In this document: positions 45,398-56,110 of the stretch, piece after piece | Numbering within the stretch: the first letter of the stretch is position 1 | Layout: every line of letters begins with the position of its first letter | Assembly (NCBI GenBank): GCA_032622095.1 | Contig: CP136063.1 | Location: forward strand, 179,843,956 to 179,907,955 | From: Siphonodentalium dalli | Taxonomy: Eukaryota > Mollusca > Scaphopoda > Gadilida > Siphonodentaliidae | Length of the DNA: 64,000 bases | Reading direction: 5' to 3' | The notes under the pieces: generated by a model | Databases searched by the model: none | Seen by the model: the letters and a program-made list of their open reading frames with translations, nothing else | Told to the model about the DNA's origin: nothing | Made by a program: the position numbers and the translations under genes

Positions 45398-46690
45398 AAT
45401 ATAAATGAAGCATGTGATGCCTTAGTAGAGACAGGGGAACAATATTCTATACCAATTGATACCTTTGAACATTCTTTACCTACTGATGTCAAAAACAGAT
45501 ATACATACACACCAGCAGATAAATTTGAGGTTTTTTCTCAACATGAGACATTTGAGAGCCGGTGTAATCGTAACACTGTTAGTCAAATTCCTCCCAAGCA
45601 ATTTTATATTGAGACTAAGCATCTGGTCACTGCTTCGAGTTGTCCCAATTTTACAGGGTGTAAAATCCCTATTTACTCAAGGCTAAATATATCTTTTATC
45701 AGAAATCAATTACAAGAATATGCTGGTACACAGTTGATAGAGTTCTTACAATATGGGTTCCCAATTGGTATTGCTGATCTAGTCAGTGACAATTTTATGC
45801 AGGAAACAATTTATCCTAACCACAGGGATGCCTTGCAGTTTCCACATGCCATGTCTCAATATATTCACAAAGAATTAAGTAATAATTCAGTGATAGGACC
45901 TTTTGAGACCAACCCATTCAGTAACAATATTCATATATCACCTTTAAATACTGTTCCAAAAAGAGGCTCTACTGATAGGAGAATTATTTTTTATCTTAGT
46001 TTTCCCTTGGGTCAGTCAATCAACGAAAAGATACCAGATACTTACTTGGGCCATCCAGTCAGAATATCTTACCCATCAGTTGATTATTTAGTAGAGTTCG
46101 TTAAACATTTTGGCAGAGGTTGTATCCTTTTCAAAAAAGATCTAAAACATTCCTACAGACAAGTCTTTTTGGATCCGGGAGATATCCATCATTTGGGGTT
46201 TATATGGGATAATCAACTATATTTTGACACTGCATTACCTATGGGCTTAAAAACCTCAGCCTTTATCTTTCAGTGATTCTCTTCAATAACTCCCTTTATG
46301 AATTATCTGGATAATTTTGCCGGAGCAGAAATTCCCCATAAAGCTGAATCTGCTTATGACTATCTATGTGAACTACTTGTGAAGTGTGGTCTTATAGAAT
46401 CTGTTGAAAAGGCCTGCCCTCCCGATACTTCAATGACTTTTCTTGGGATTAAATTTGATACTCTTAGACTCACCCTCAGTATCACCGAAGATAGATTGAT
46501 AGAAATACAAGAATTAGTTAATGAATTGTTGAATAAACAGAAAGCTTCTTTAAAAGAATTGCAATCCCTATTAGGTAAATTAAAATTTATTAGCCAGTGT
46601 ATAAGACCTGGCAGACCATTTGTATCAAGATTACTAGCTTGGCTTAGAGAAATAGGTGGTCAAAAACAATTCAATTCGGACAGAATATTA
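45398..46690 (+). pseudogene. Ngaro/DIRS-like reverse transcriptase (interrupted)
   Basis: Open from 45398, with TVPKRGSTDRRIIFYLSFP (fingers), CILFKKDLKHSYRQVFLDP (motif A region), LPMGLKTSAFIFQ (motif B), then a TGA at 46274-46276 in frame. The same frame resumes and carries MNYLDNFAG, where the catalytic Y-x-D-D is read as YLDN (46304-46315), and MTFLGIKFD (thumb). The stop would arise from CGA by one C-to-T change, a usual CpG decay. The frame then runs into LLGKLKFISQCIRPGRPFVSR, where RNase H would start but is missing. Confidence 0.8.
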
Positions 46691-47074
46691 AAGATACCCA
46701 TTACTGCCATCCCAGGTTCTATATATTGTCCAGTGTTATCATATGATAAAATGATTTCATCGATACCTGCACCAACTTGCTCTCCAGTATTTGTTAAATA
46801 TCTAAAGAGTAGATTAGTTCCGATCACTTATATTGTCCTAACTTATAAACTTCGAGCTTTAATTTCTCTGACCGATCGGGACCCTAAGCTTTATTCATCA
46901 CATTCATTTAGGAGAGGCGGGGCTACCTGTGCATTTCAGAGACATGTCCCCTCAGAATTAATTCAACTGCATGGTGACTGGCTTAGTGACGCCTATAAAG
47001 CCTATTTGGTATTTTCACAATCTGATAAACTCTCAGTTTCTAAAATGATGGCTTCTGCCTTAAATAAGTTTTAA
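46690..47074 (+). pseudogene. Tyrosine recombinase, C-terminal remnant fused to RT
   Basis: In frame with the RT and joined to it by an internal deletion. AIPGSIYCPVLSY leads to HSFRRGGATCAF (the H-x-x-R catalytic pair) and LHGDWLSDAYKAYLVFS (second His and nucleophile-region Tyr) before a stop at 47072. The N-terminal DNA-binding part with the first catalytic Arg is absent. Such enzymes integrate the circular DNA form of DIRS-group elements. Confidence 0.75.
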
Positions 47075-47109
47075 TTTATGATGGCTTCTGCATTAAATAA
47101 GTTTTAATT
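47044..47109 (+). repeat. 33-bp tandem duplication at the YR stop
   Basis: ATGATGGCTTCTGCCTTAAA then TAAGTTTTAATTT is followed directly by the same sequence with one change (CTGCATTAAA). It covers the end of the recombinase frame, including the stop codon. Confidence 0.8.
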
Positions 47110-47600
47110 TAATTGCAGGTAAAGGGAAGATAATTTATCTATTGGGAGATTATATCGTTAAGTATATATCAGATCTTGATGGGACCTATTATGACAGTCT
47201 TAGAGGCGCCAGAATATACTTTTTAACGGCCTTCATCCAGAAAAACAAGACATTCATTCAAGCCTTTGATTGTGTGTTAATTCAGATAGGCACCAATGAT
47301 ATTCATACGAACATGAACATTGAAGACTTTGAGTCAGCCTTCGGCAACCTCATCGGAGTTCTTCAAGGATTGAACGTTGACATAATCATGTCCTCCATTC
47401 TGCCTAGACCCTGTGTCTATGACCTTACCAAGGATAGAGTAACCATAGTTAATAAGAAATTACGAGAAATTTGCAAAAAACAACGACATGTTACTTTTGG
47501 ACACACTTATATACCCTTTTTGAAAAAGTTTGGGATTCCCGATCGGTCAATGTATGCAAGAAAGGATGGTGTACTTCATTTAAATATATTTACATACTAA
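47097..47600 (+). pseudogene. SGNH-hydrolase ORF of the Ngaro-like element
   Basis: The frame is open from 47097; no ATG precedes the domain. Block I reads IIYLLGDYIVKYIS, where the usual G-D-S nucleophile is G-D-Y (codon TAT at 47151-47153). Block III IQIGTNDIH is intact. Block V reads KDGVLHLN, retaining the His but with one extra residue against the usual D-x-x-H. The role of these hydrolases in Ngaro elements is unknown. Loss of the serine predicts an inactive enzyme. Confidence 0.68.
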
Positions 47601-47935
47601 GTGTTGTCATCACTAAATCCAGCATTCTGATTGGTCGGCGCCCACGTGGCTAGTTGCAGTTATTTCTCGGTGAATGCGTAACGGCTAATAACACCAAGCT
47701 CATAACACCATCGATACGTCATTGGGCTTGGTAAGACGAACGCGTAATGTTTTGGGCGCATTTGGACTCGCGCAGGATTGACTTAATGCATCATCGGGTT
47801 TCAATATGAAGAGAAATTGTTCCTATTAACTATTGCCAAGGGTGCTATTGGGTATTTTGGGCTGTTTTTGTCACGATACACTTTTCGATTTAAATACATT
47901 TACAAAAGTGGCTTTTTCGCTAAATGTAAATAAAT

Positions 47936-48096
47936 ATAAGGATTAACTGTCATGTGGACTATTTTTATGGAGATGTAACCGTGAGGTAAGTGATCATAAC
48001 TTGTATGTAAAACCCTTCGGGTTTTACACAAGTTATGTCCACTTACCTCACGGTTACATCTCCATAAAAACAGTCCACATGACAGTTAATCCTTAT
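47936..48096. repeat. Near-perfect hairpin, 161 bp
   Basis: ATAAGGATTAACTGTCATGT, GGACTATTTTTATGGAGATG, TAACCGTGAGGTAAGTG and AACTTGT pair with the complement on the right, centred on AAAACCCTTCGGGTTTT at 48016. It lies ~340 bp after the Ngaro-like hydrolase and might be part of that element's terminal structure or an independent MITE. Confidence 0.88.
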
Positions 48097-48109
48097 TTCT
48101 AAGGCACAT

Positions 48110-48360
48110 CAATTCTTAGAAATTTCTTCATACAATTAATAAAGCAAATATAATTGTAATATTTAATAGAATAGAGTAGAATCAGTATACATCTATGTTC
48201 AACAACTTTTGCCTTTACTTTCGCGTTGAGGTGGTATCTCATTGCTGGGGTTGACTCTTTCAGTGTGAGAGAGCGACCTGGAGTTAGATTCCTCGGGCCG
48301 GAAATTCCATTTGGCGAGACTCGAGGGTCTAACTCGTGCAAGTAATAGATTTCCTTCCTC
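48110..48360 (-). repeat. Possible LINE 3' end with ATTCT-type tail
   Basis: The minus strand reads through ATTCTACTCTATTCTATTAA (48170-48189), like the tail of the LINE at 31735. An 87-codon minus frame covers it but shows no catalytic motif. Confidence 0.35.
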
Positions 48361-49074
48361 AACTCAATTGTGAGGATCTATATATGGTTTAATGTTATAT
48401 CATATCTATCATTTATATTATGTTTGTACTTTTGCTACAATTATTAATTTATTGGAGCAGAGAGATGTTGTCGCCATACATGTAGTACGTCCGGTTATGT
48501 ATGCTAATTATGATGCGCCAACCTAGAGGTAGGATAGACTTTAACTTTATTTTTTGGCCGACCTTCGGTTTTGGCAGATTTGCCAAAATATTCATGGATT
48601 GTAATATTAATATTATAGTACCATACTCAGAAGTCAGGGTATTGCTGGCAATATTACTATGTTACTCATTCCTATATACCTACTTTAGTAAGTTGAATTG
48701 ATAGGTTCTACATATAATACATCCCATCGAACATATGTGTAACCTTCAACTTATTACTTATTTATTCACTAACTTGTGACTAAGTACTGCTAATTTTAAC
48801 TGCATTGTCAATGTTACGAATTGTGGAATTGTATTTCATTGGGGAGCATGGCTCCCCACAATTTTGGCAATAAATATAATTAACCATACAAGAGTTCTTC
48901 TTTCTAGTGGCATTATAACATATTATGGACTGTCAAATATTTGCATTGCAGTGGCTTAAAATATAAATGTCGCGTGCATTGGGAAAATCTCAATCACTCT
49001 GGCTGGTCTGGAGACAATACTGGAATCGAAATCGAAATTCGTGATGCAAGCAAACGTTATTATATCGCGTTTAA
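48361..49074. other. Gene-free stretch
   Basis: No supported gene. It has the inverted word GGGGAGC-ATG-GCTCCCC at 48841-48857. Confidence 0.4.
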
Positions 49075-49560
49075 ATTATTCTAATATTACATAGTACATA
49101 TACGTGAATCTGATAATCCTCAGATATCCTTCTATTTTCATGAATCGACAAGAAACGCATACTTATGAACAAAGCAGAAGATACATTCAGGTTATCGCAA
49201 ATTCGGTCGATGGTGAAAGCTAATTGATGACGTTGTTCGTCGAGTTTCGTTGAAATCGACACAATGGCATTTTATGAATGAAATCAACATGTTGAAATCG
49301 ACAAGCTTCTTCGTATGGTATACATCTCAATCGGATTGCGCACACAGCGTCAATAATATACTGGTTAATTTCAGTAAAATACACCCTCTAGACAACAACC
49401 AACAGTCTTGACTTTTGAATACTTTCAGTTTGATGTTGGTAGTTTATATTCTATAATAATTTGTACAAACGGAACGGCTTTTAAAAGTTTTTTATTTAGG
49501 TTTTAAGTCTGAGTCAGCTCGTAGTCTGTTTGCATTGTGAATCTCCGATTTCTCACATGC
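49075..49560 (+). repeat. Dispersed repeat S (copy 2)
   Basis: Diverged partner of 41985-42480, shown by GTGAATCTGATAATC, AAAGCAGAAGATACATTCAG, AAATTCGGTCGATGGTGA and TTTATATTCTATAATAATTTGTACA. Confidence 0.65.
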
Positions 49561-49564
49561 CTTG

Positions 49565-50180
49565 ATGTATGATATGATTGGCCTAATTTATACACGAAAT
49601 TGCTATAGCACCCGCTCTGTCAATGAACCCTTGTGCATGTCTGGAGTGTAATATATCATAATCACACCACGATATAAGGCCTAAGTTAATATTATTTGAT
49701 GGGAATACGCATCTTAGCAGTTATTTTATAGGATAAAAGACACAGATATATCCTAGCTTATGCGTGTGTTTAGCTGTGGTTCGATAATTACGCGAGCGTA
49801 TGGTCATATTACCGAAATCATCCACGATAATCACGAATATCACATCAGAAATTTTCATACAGATGTACGATTACGAACCAACTGAAATTTGCAAAAGATT
49901 GGTAGAAAACAAATAAATGATGGTCTTTGATAGGTAGTAAAATGATCCATCATGACATATATAGAGGATGTGGGCATGGACAAATCTCACCTTCGGGGAC
50001 AAATATTTGGTCCGGACACGCGGCGAGCCTCGTTTCCGGTCCAGATATCTGGCTACTAGCTCGAGTCAGATTTTTTCATCCCACATAGGATGAATCATGA
50101 TGGATACTATATATTAATCTTCTATACACGGATACGACCTGCTAGAAACTTAGATTTATGATGTGAATGTCATGTTATTA
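49565..50180. other. Gene-free stretch
   Basis: Nothing recognised. Confidence 0.4.
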
Positions 50181-50323
50181 CTCACTTGCTCTGCTGGAAC
50201 AATTATAGGATCAAACGAGAGTCATCATCCCATATATTGATATAAATGAGTTCATAAAATAGAGATAAGGTCTCCACGGGGAATAAACACGCGGCCGTTT
50301 CTTAATACAAATATAATACCTCA

Positions 50324-51116
50324 GGGGGTGTTTACATTGCTGTAGATCTGTGCAGATATAGAAATGCACACAGAAAGAAAACGGCATTCGTTCGTGTGAG
50401 CAAAAATCGTGTCCGTTATAAGTCACGGTCAACGCCGAAGCATTGTGACAGGCAAATCTGTTTTGATTAATTGTTACTCGGGCTTGGCGAATGTGTTTTT
50501 TCTTTCTTTGTCATTTCAACCCATGTATTTCACATTGTGTAGGCCAGAACCTGTGTGCTGGTGCGTGGGGGCGAATATTGAACACTGGCAGGGACGTGGC
50601 GACGGTGGAAATTCCACACCAACAATAGGTTGAATCATGTTCTTGTAGTTTGATTTTCAAGCATTTTATTGGAGGGATTTATTGTTTTTGGACCAATATT
50701 TGCATAATTTCCTACCTTTGATCAAAATTTTGGGCTGGAATGGCCATCAGTTGGAAATTTTCCAACCTTATGGGGGTGTCAGGTTGGAAATTTCCAACAC
50801 TTGGAAATATTGTGTCCTGGTCCCTCCCCCGTAGCCAGTCAAAAACTGTTAGTTAAGTTAAGAAAACATTATTGTCCTACATTTGGTCATCATTGTCATT
50901 GGAATTGTCATCAGTTGGAAATTTTGCTGATAGTTGGTTCATTTTTACGTCTGGCCTAAACTGACACGACTCGTAGTGAATTGTCGATTACCAGAGTATT
51001 GATCAGCGCGCGTTCACTATCAGTAATCATGTTGTGATCACAGTAATCCGCGACACGTGACTGCGTGTAGATCTGTGCACATCTGTGCACAGATATACAG
51101 CAATGTAAATGTACCC
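50324..51116. mobile_element. PIF/Harbinger-like insertion, 793 bp, TSD TCA
   Basis: Ends GGGGGTGTTTACATTGCTGT and (complement) GGGTACATTTACATTGCTGT. TCA lies at 50321-50323 and 51117-51119. The empty-site paralogue at 28752-28754 has a single TCA at the equivalent place (CTTTCAGAAAC). It shares the TTTACATTG end and GTTATAAGTCACGGTCAAC with 9050-9593. The end also carries ATCTGTGCACA repeats. Confidence 0.8.
50589..50840 (+). mobile_element. hAT-like MITE nested in the Harbinger-like element
   Basis: Starts CAGGGACGTGGCGACGGTGG, identical to the left end at 14224, and contains ATCAAAATTTTGGGCTGG and TTGGAAATTTCCAAC. Its right end is degenerate (GGTCCCTCCCCCGTAGCC), so the boundary is approximate. 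Confidence 0.6.
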
Positions 51117-51354
51117 TCAGGGTTAGAAACTATATATACGGGTGATTATTCCGACACAAAGCGAAGGCTTGATATATATACGCACGTGATGTCCGGGAGT
51201 ATTTGGAACCAAATGGGTATATATTATATGAATTAGGTTCTAAACTGTTTTTCAACTTCAAGTGATTTTATTCAAAACGGTGCTAAATGATGCACAGCAC
51301 CAACCCTTGCTATTATTCATAAGGTCACATATAATAACCATTTTTGCTAGTCTG

Positions 51355-51588
51355 TCATCTTACATGTGTACAAAATAATTCCATATAATCTTGCCATGTA
51401 AAGACTCGTCTTCGGAATTGACTCAAATGGATACCAAATTCACCATTTACAGCTGAAAGCGGATATAATCTGTGGACCCCAAAGTAGAATCTTAACGCTC
51501 TATTTTGCACCATATCCATGCAGGAGTATTTTCGATTTCCCCAAATAGCAGAGGCGTAGTCCAGGACACATGTGCACACACGGCACAA
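51355..51588 (-). pseudogene. LINE reverse-transcriptase C-terminal fragment
   Basis: A 77-codon minus frame contains VLDYASAIWGNRKYSCMDMV, QNRALRFYFGVHRLYPLSAV and NGEFG, the post-RT block (PVLDYAS-x-WG...VQNRALR...G) common in non-LTR retrotransposons. It starts and ends abruptly and is a truncated relic, unrelated in frame to other LINE pieces here. Confidence 0.68.
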
Positions 51589-51589
51589 T

Positions 51590-51954
51590 CGTGTTGACGT
51601 GTTGACGATTCAACGACCAATTTCACGATCGATTCAGCGGCTTGACAACCACGGTGCTACGGCAATTTAACGATTCGCCGACCTTATTTATACATGCTGT
51701 TTTATGACAAACTTAGATAAAGGTTTTTTTTTACTAAATTGGGACGATAAAAGTGGGCTTCTTCTTGTTCAGTGTATATAGTAGACGTTGCACGTCCACC
51801 AGGTTGACTCACGGAATACATATATACGGGGATGAGATCTATACAAACAAAAATGAGTCGATGGGACAGTGCGAACATTAACATTCAACGTAAACTTTGA
51901 TAAGCATAAATGTAGGATTTGTCAAATTCGTACCTTTGTTGGCGCAATATTCGA
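51590..51954. other. Gene-free stretch
   Basis: Short GTTGACGTGTTGACGATTCAACGACC redundancy at 51591-51625. No gene. Confidence 0.4.
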
Positions 51955-51958
51955 GTAA

Positions 51959-52420
51959 AGGTACTCAATCCGAACAGAGGGTCATATATTACTATTTCTT
52001 TGGCTTTGGGGGTAAAACATATTTGATTCGAGTCGAGGAACCCACCCATCAAAGCTCAGAGTGATTAGATATCGATTTTTGAAATCTATTAATTTTCGGA
52101 TATGTAGCCCACAAGTTGGCAGAACACGTGATCAAAACGGACAAATTGCGGGTGTAAGATGGATAACTCTAAAATCTTACTATTAACAATAATAACCAAT
52201 TGATTTTAGAGTTATCCATCTTACACCAGCAATTTGTCCGTTTTGATCAAGTGTTCTGCCAACTTGTGGGCTACATATCCGAAAATTAATAGATTTCAAA
52301 AATCGATATCTAATCACTCTGAGCTTTGATGGGTGGGTTCCTCGACTCGATTCAAATATTTTTTTACCCCCAAAGCCAAAGATATAGTAATATAGGACCC
52401 TCTGATCGGATTGAGTACCT
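51959..52420. mobile_element. TTAA-type fold-back MITE, family T1, 462 bp
   Basis: Arms of ~218 bp (51959-52176 and 52202-52420) are almost perfect inverted copies around a 25-bp loop. The left end AGGTACTCAATCCGA follows GTAA; the right end TCGGATTGAGTACCT precedes TTAA (52421-52424). The minus frame at 52183-52545 reads one arm and beyond and is not a gene. Relatives: 15238, 24534 and 24795. Confidence 0.88.
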
Positions 52421-53885
52421 TTAAACTCAATGCAGAAATGCAGTAACAATGTCAACTGTTTGCAACGCCCGGGTTCGACCTTGACAACGACGATTGTGTG
52501 ACTCGTTGGATGGTAATTTTCATTTGTATACCACATATCTGACACTGATCGGGCAGCTTAGTTCTGCACTTAAGCCCTAGTCTGGTCGAATAAAGGTTTG
52601 ACCTAGAATAAATTTGAACTAAATTGGTTTGTATACCATTTTGAAGAGAAATATATCCTCTATAACATATCCAAAATCCGCTAAAATCAGCTTTGAGCAA
52701 TTTTTGTAATTCAAGATGGCGTCCAAGATGGCTGCCATTTCTGGTAAATCAGTTCTACGCAATTATAGCGAGAAAAGCTTGTCATATGTATACACTGGTA
52801 TACATTTTTTGTGAAGCTAAGACATAACCTCACCGTTGAATTCCAAAATTGGAACTCCCCGTCATAAATGGCCGCCAAAATGGCGGCCGGAAGTGGAAAT
52901 TTATCGGTTTTTTACTAATATCTTTAAGATAAGTTTCTACTGTTTGGAATTGGTTGAGAATTTTGACTTTATTTTGTATTTAACATCTTAACTGACCATT
53001 GGAGCAAAGAAATATGCCAGTCATGGGCTTCCAACCCCTTCCGATCGCTCAAAAATTCGATTTTACGGAACGCGGTATAACATATTACAAAATATCACCA
53101 TTGGGATTCTAGTCATATTTCATCATGAAATTGGAAGAACTGTGCAATGTAAGTAATGCTTTCTACATTTTATGGATATTCCAACTCAATGTTACAAAAA
53201 TCGTCACTTTGGATCAAAATGGCTTCCAAAATGGCGGCCAAAATATGGAATATTTTCAATATTGTCCCAGTGTGCCATGCAACTGCTTATAAGTTGTTGT
53301 TGATGCACACAATTGACTAGGCTAATTGTTACCATTGAAACCACTAAAATCACCAAAATTATTCAAATTTTTCTGTCACAAACTGTGCATCAAAATCGGC
53401 AAAAAATCACTGTTCAGGTTTGAAACAATTTTTAAAGTAAAATGGAAATTTCTTTGGTATCAGCAGAGTTTATTGTTTTGATATGTGCTAACTGTGTCAC
53501 AATGAGATGTTTTAGACAATATTGCTCAAGATGGCTTGCAAAATGGCAACCCAATTTGGTAAAATGTTGATTTGTCACATATATTCCAAACATTATTCAC
53601 TGCTGTTCCGAAAAGGTAGCAGATTGTGACTCACTTGGTTATTAAAAATGCTACTTAGTCAACTAAATGTTATATTCTGGTTGTCCCAGAACCCTAAGAG
53701 GCATGAAAGTTCATTTAAGGGGTGCAGTGTGGATTTTGCCGAAAATTTCTTTTGGGATTCTGTCCATGTTTTTTTTTAACTGAAATAGGCAGAACGTTGA
53801 AACGGAACTGAGAGGGATCATAGTATGTGGCTACTATGGCCCATTGTAATCAACATTGATCAACTTAATACCGTGTGTATGTCTG

Positions 53886-54640
53886 TTGAATGTATGGCTA
53901 TAGGTGATGTGAGTATGTATACGGGGAGTTATTGTATTCATGAATGATATGAATAGTTATACAATGTATGACTATATGGTCATGTATGGGTGTCCACGTT
54001 GAGTTGTATAGGTATATAAGGAGTAGCTTATGGTCATGACCGTCATGTATGAGTTGAACATGTATGCAGGGAGTTGTTGTCTGGCCATTGAAGTGGTGTA
54101 TGTGTACAGCGATATTAGCTACATTGTCCATCTTTGTGTTGTGTATGTATATATGGAGTAACTGTGTGATCATGGGTGGGATGTACAAGTGTACATTGGG
54201 TGGCTGTATTGTCATGGGTGGGTGTATATGTATACACGCGTTTGCTGTATGATAATGCATGGGGTGTATGGATAAATATGTAGTGGTTGTATGGTTATGG
54301 GCAATGTGTATGTGTACATGGAATGACTGCAGAGTCAATGTTGTTGAAGTGTATATGCTTACCTGGAGTACAGTTTGATGGTCACTTGCGGGCTTGTGTA
54401 TATAGATAGTGACATCATGGTATTGGGTGGGATGTGCATGTTTATCTGTTGTGGCTGTATTGTCATTGCTGTGTACCGGTATACAGTGAATAGCTGAATG
54501 CTCATGGATGAGGTGTGTAAGAATACAGCGAGTGGCTGAATTGTCATGGTTGAGCTATATTTTCGCAAGTCTGAAGTGTACGAATGGCCGTGTGTGTGGG
54601 GTATAGGCACATCTTAATGGTAATTGATAAGGTATATATA
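53886..54640 (+). repeat. FB2 core minisatellite, left block
   Basis: Degenerate units of 40-43 bp such as GTGGCTGTATTGTCATGGGT + GGGTGTATATGTATACACGC. Words GTCATGGGTG, GTGTATATGTATACA and GAGTGACTGTATGGTCATG recur throughout. His/Thr/Ile-rich minus-strand frames across it are products of the repeat and not genes. Confidence 0.8.
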
Positions 54641-55380
54641 CACCTGGAGTGACTATGATCATAGGTTAACCAATGCCAACCAATACAGGTAAGTATAGGC
54701 TAACAAATATATGTAAGTGGGTATCTGACAAAGTGACACATTTGTCCGCGTCAACGAAAATCACACCTAGCCCTCCGGAATGACAATAACAAGTCAGAAT
54801 TGAGCACTGGCTGACGGACCATAAGGCCTTTCCATTTGTCAATATAAGTATAGTGAAATAAATAATGGCTTACATCCTGTCCCATTCCCCACACAATGAT
54901 AGTGGTACATAAATGTATGGATGTTAAGAGAAAGGGGATTATGTCTGTTAGGTATACTACAGAATATTCGAGGCTACATATATGATGACTAAGGTCCCAA
55001 TTTCTCGCAGACAAATTGATCCCCGTTCTAATGACATGAATGTTGAGTTGGAAGCTGGGTCCTGGAGCAGTTTAATGGAATTTAAAAAATAGTTTTAAAA
55101 CGTACCCCACACAAACTAGATTTTATTGTATGCCAAACGTAGAGTTTAGGCATTTTTGGAAATTACTCCCAATGAGTTTAAAAGATGCCAAAATGTTTGG
55201 ATAAGATCAACATCAGTTCCAGATCGCTGACTATATACCATACTAAGCAAATGTCACATTACGTTTCGACTCATTGCCTGCAAGACGCGAGCCCTTGTAT
55301 GCTTTGCATGGCTATATTGCCATGATGTGGCCAATATGTATATATGCAGTGCCAGTGTGGCAAAATTAATGGTTGGTGAG
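54641..55380. repeat. Non-satellite segment within the FB2 core
   Basis: Splits the minisatellite. 54880-55245 matches 20490-20830 in reverse complement, so it is a dispersed repeat inserted in, or captured by, the core. An 87-codon minus frame (54751-55014) has no recognised domain. Confidence 0.5.
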
Positions 55381-56110
55381 TTGGCATAGAGGGAGTGACT
55401 GTATGATCACGAGTGTGGTTTATGCGTATACAGCGAGAGGCTGAATTGTCATGGTTTGGAGTGTATGAATGGCCGCGTGCGCGTTGCGGGACATTGGTAT
55501 ATCTAGAAGGACTGTAATGCCATTGGTGAGGTTTATATGTATACTATATATACCTGTAATGACTCTATGGTTTTGGGTTGGGTGTATATGTATATTTTGA
55601 GCGGATATATGGCCATGTGTGTCGCAAATAGATATGCAGGGAGTGACTTTATGACCCCTGGTGAGGCAAATATGTATACAAGAAGTAATGTATGCTCATG
55701 AATGTGACAATAATATATACCGGGAGTGACTATATTGTCATCGTTTGGATGTATATCTTGAGTACTTATATGGCCATGCATCTGGCAAATATATACATGT
55801 ACATGGAGTGCCCGTATTACCAATGGTGAGGCGAATATGTATACAGGATGTTACTGTATGTTCATGAATGTAGTGAATGGGTATACAGGTCGTGACTATA
55901 TGGCCATGGGTGATGTGTAGGAGTATACCTGGTGTGCCTGCATGTTTACTCATGACTATATGGCCATGTGTTGGGTGTATGTGCATATCCATGTGTGGCT
56001 GTATAGTAGTAGGTGAGGTGTATGTGTATAAAGCGAGTGACATATGTTCATTTATGTGCTGTTCATGTATATGTGGAGTGACTGCATGGTCATGTGTAAG
56101 TTGAACTTGG
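55381..56110 (+). repeat. FB2 core minisatellite, right block
   Basis: Same family and same orientation as the left block (GTGACTATATGGCCATG, GGTGAGGCAAATATGTATAC), so the core array is not inverted even though the arms are. Confidence 0.75.

Larger units (their letters stand above)
43946..47600 (+). mobile_element. Decayed Ngaro/DIRS-like tyrosine-recombinase retrotransposon
   Basis: Ordered remnants of Gag, reverse transcriptase, tyrosine recombinase and SGNH hydrolase lie on one strand. A tyrosine recombinase instead of an integrase defines the DIRS order, and an SGNH-type hydrolase ORF is known from Ngaro elements. The copy is dead: frameshifts in gag, an in-frame TGA in RT, a large deletion removing RNase H and most of the recombinase, and an altered hydrolase serine. 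The terminal split repeats expected for DIRS elements were not identified, so the true ends are unknown. Confidence 0.82.
50190..51245 (+). repeat. Dispersed repeat R (copy split by an insertion)
   Basis: 50195-50320 and 51117-51245 together match 28600-28850 and are interrupted by the Harbinger-like element 50324-51116. Left part: TAGGATCAAACGAGAGTC, TTCATAAAATAGAGATAAGG, TTTCTTAATACA. Right part: GGTTAGAAACTATATATACG, TTCCGACACAAAGCGAAGGC, ATGTCCGGGAGTATTTGGAA. Confidence 0.7.
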
